Shown piece by piece: positions 3,995 to 5,767 of a stretch of 5,767 bases of DNA; position 1 is the stretch's first letter; each line of letters opens with the position of its first letter. Origin of the DNA: Alkaliphilus sp. (GTDB lineage: Bacteria > Bacillota > Clostridia > Peptostreptococcales > Natronincolaceae). The notes under the pieces were generated by a model. That model saw only the letters and a program-made list of their open reading frames with translations. It did no database searches and was not told where the DNA came from. Where the stretch lies: positions 1-5,767 of the forward strand of contig JALNXC010000103.1 of NCBI GenBank assembly GCA_023230535.1. The letters are read 5' to 3'. The translations under genes were made by a program, and so were the position numbers.

Positions 3995-5722
3995 ATGAGC
4001 AAACTTTTGAAATTTTTGAAACCTTATCGTGTCGCTATATTGACAGCTTCAGGTTTAATATTTATACAGATTATTTTAGAATTACTCCTACCCACATTGA
4101 TGGGCAGCATTATCGATATAGGAGTAGCCGGGGGAGATACGGCATATATATTTAAAACCGGCGGGCTGATGATGTTAATTGCATCGATTGTTATATTGCT
4201 TGCGATCATATCAATTTATCTGTCATCCAGGATTTCTATGGCCTTCGCAAGGGATATACGCGGTGAAATCTTTAAAAAGGTGGAAAATTTTTCGCTCAAC
4301 GAGTTTGATAAGATAGGTACGTCGTCATTGATCACCAGAACTACAAACGACATCACACAGCTGCAGCAGGTGGTGATGATGTCCTTAAGGATAATGGCAA
4401 GGGCACCTATGATAACAATAGGCAGTATTATTATGGCTGTTTATAAAAATGCCAGGTTATCGCTGATCATCATATTTGTTTTACCTGTAATTATGCTAAC
4501 GGTGCTCATCGTAACCAAAAAAGGCGTGCCGTTATTCAGGTCGATACAGATTAAGCTTGATAAATTGAATCAAATCTTGAGAGAAAACCTGATGGGCGTC
4601 AGAGTGGTAAGGGCATTCAATAGGATAGATTATGAAAAAGAACGTTTCAGAGAAGCAAACGAAGATATTACAAATACAACGATCAAGGTCAACAAAATGA
4701 TGGCAACTATGATGCCCGCCATAACCTTGGCTCTCAACTTTACTATAATAGCCGTGATATGGTACGGTTCTATAAATATAGACAGGGGCGCCATGCAGGT
4801 GGGAGATTTAATGGCATTTATTCAATATGTGATACAGAGTATGTTTTATATAGCCATGCTCTCCATGATTTTTATAATGATATCTCGTGCCTCTGCATCT
4901 GCTACAAGAATCAATGAGGTGCTCGATATGGAATCGGATATAAAAGATCCGGAAAACCCCGACATTACGGAAATAAAAGACGGCACTATACAATTTAAAA
5001 ATGTGACCTTCAGCTATTCGGGCGCGGAAGAACCGGCCTTGAAAAATATTTCTTTTACGGCAAAACCGGGTGAAGTTACCGCTATTATAGGGGGAACCGG
5101 TTCGGGAAAATCAACGCTGATAAATCTCATTCCCAGGTTTTATGATGTAGACAGCGGCAGTATTCTGATAGACGGGATAGATATAAGGAAGATGAAGCAG
5201 AAGGCTTTGAGGGATGCTATAGGCTTGGTGCCTCAAGGATCGGTTCTCTTTACGGGGACGATTGCGGATAATATCAAATATGGAAAGGATTTCGCAACGG
5301 GCGAGGATATTGGGCATGCAATTGAGATAGCTCAGGCCGAAGGGTTTGTATTGAGTATGAAAAAAGGGTTTGATTCTATCATCGCGCAAGGGGGAACCAA
5401 TGTATCCGGCGGGCAAAAACAGAGGCTTTCTATTGCGAGGGCATTGGTACGAAAACCAAAAATATATTTGTTTGATGATAGTTTTTCCGCACTTGACTTT
5501 AAAACCGATGCAAAATTGCGCAGTGCCCTAAAAGATGAGGTCGCCGAATCCACACTGATAATAGTCTCACAGAGAGTGAGCACCGTTATAGATGCGGATC
5601 AGATAATAGTTTTAGATAGGGGAGCGATTTGCGGGATAGGAGTCCATAGAGAATTATTAAAAACTTGCAATGTTTATAGGGAAATTGTATCTTCCCAGCT
5701 TTCAGAGGAGGAGATTGCCTGA
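3995..5722 (+). CDS. ABC exporter half-transporter (membrane domain plus ATPase), degenerate-site subunit
   Basis: This 575-residue protein is a type-I (type IV fold) ABC exporter half, usually linked to drug, lipid or peptide efflux; the substrate cannot be read from sequence. Six membrane helices lie roughly at 13-36, 54-76, 128-150, 154-173, 239-258 and 271-296. The ATPase domain (about 330-575) has A-loop Tyr341, Walker A GGTGSGKST (366-374), Q-loop Gln414, signature VSGGQ (470-474) and Walker B IYLFD (490-494). Asp495 stands where the catalytic Glu normally is, and Gln526 replaces the H-loop His (SQRVST, 525-530). Both changes are known from the degenerate-site subunit of heterodimers such as BmrC of BmrCD and TM287 of TM287/288. 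The ATG is eight bases after GGGAG (3982-3986). The stop TGA shares one base with the next start, so the two are probably translationally coupled and form the heterodimer. Confidence 0.93.
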   Translation: MSKLLKFLKPYRVAILTASGLIFIQIILELLLPTLMGSIIDIGVAGGDTAYIFKTGGLMMLIASIVILLAIISIYLSSRISMAFARDIRGEIFKKVENFSLNEFDKIGTSSLITRTTNDITQLQQVVMMSLRIMARAPMITIGSIIMAVYKNARLSLIIIFVLPVIMLTVLIVTKKGVPLFRSIQIKLDKLNQILRENLMGVRVVRAFNRIDYEKERFREANEDITNTTIKVNKMMATMMPAITLALNFTIIAVIWYGSINIDRGAMQVGDLMAFIQYVIQSMFYIAMLSMIFIMISRASASATRINEVLDMESDIKDPENPDITEIKDGTIQFKNVTFSYSGAEEPALKNISFTAKPGEVTAIIGGTGSGKSTLINLIPRFYDVDSGSILIDGIDIRKMKQKALRDAIGLVPQGSVLFTGTIADNIKYGKDFATGEDIGHAIEIAQAEGFVLSMKKGFDSIIAQGGTNVSGGQKQRLSIARALVRKPKIYLFDDSFSALDFKTDAKLRSALKDEVAESTLIIVSQRVSTVIDADQIIVLDRGAICGIGVHRELLKTCNVYREIVSSQLSEEEIA

Positions 5723-5767
5723 TGAAGGATAATGATAATAGAGAAGCAAGGCAGATAGCAGGGATGG
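5722..5767 (+). CDS. Start of a coupled downstream gene, probably the partner ABC half-transporter (partial)
   Basis: An ATG at 5722-5724 shares one base with the upstream TGA (5720-5722), eight bases after a strong GAGGAGGAG (5705-5713). Only 15 complete codons are in the window (MKDNDNREARQIAGM), a polar N-terminal stretch with no diagnostic motif. Identity as the catalytic partner subunit is inferred entirely from the overlap and from the degenerate ATPase site of the upstream protein. The partner would be expected to carry Glu after Walker B and His in the H-loop. Confidence 0.6.
   Translation, partial: MKDNDNREARQIAGM

Noticed and set aside
5111..5583. Two overlapping - strand frames of 101 and 83 codons inside the ABC ATPase domain
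   Set aside because: They are shadows of a strongly conserved coding sequence whose motifs are fully explained on the + strand.

Overview
The window looks like a chromosomal stretch from a low-GC Firmicute, most likely an anaerobic Clostridia member. It is AT-rich, with strong AGGAG-type Shine-Dalgarno sites, GTG as well as ATG starts, a textbook TTGACA/TATAAT promoter and proteins of clostridial flavour. I cannot name the genus from sequence alone. All supported genes lie on the + strand.

Layout: positions 1-134 hold no convincing gene. Then come eight heptamer repeats (135-190), a consensus sigma-A-type promoter overlapped by a 12-bp palindrome (192-219) and a perfect 24-bp palindrome (232-255) in the leader of a Mrp/NBP35-type iron-sulfur carrier ATPase (327-1169). 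Three bases after that gene, a 47-bp tandem repeat begins (1173-1383); every unit can fold a GC-rich hairpin. Next is a bacterial release-factor-like protein of the baeRF group (1498-2643). A short gap with a possible promoter and a solo hairpin resembling the tandem-repeat hairpins leads to a probable two-gene unit: a 45-residue single-span membrane protein (2795-2932) and, 20 bases later, purC (2953-3639). The 355-base gap after purC contains a nested inverted repeat, a possible promoter and a tiny Shine-Dalgarno-led open frame (3937-3969). It precedes an ABC exporter half-transporter (3995-5722). The next gene overlaps that stop by one base and runs off the window; it is probably the partner half-transporter.

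How the genes fit together: this is mostly housekeeping material in several transcription units (iron-sulfur delivery, translation quality control, purine synthesis, export), not one pathway. The ABC subunit has Asp at the catalytic-Glu position and Gln at the H-loop His position. That is the pattern of the degenerate-site subunit of heterodimeric exporters of the BmrCD/TM287-288 type, and it fits a coupled downstream partner. I see no clear new defence or mobile system. The items most worth a second look are the Cys-depleted Mrp, the 47-bp hairpin array and its solo relative, the promoter/operator-like palindromes before mrp, and the tiny frame before the exporter.
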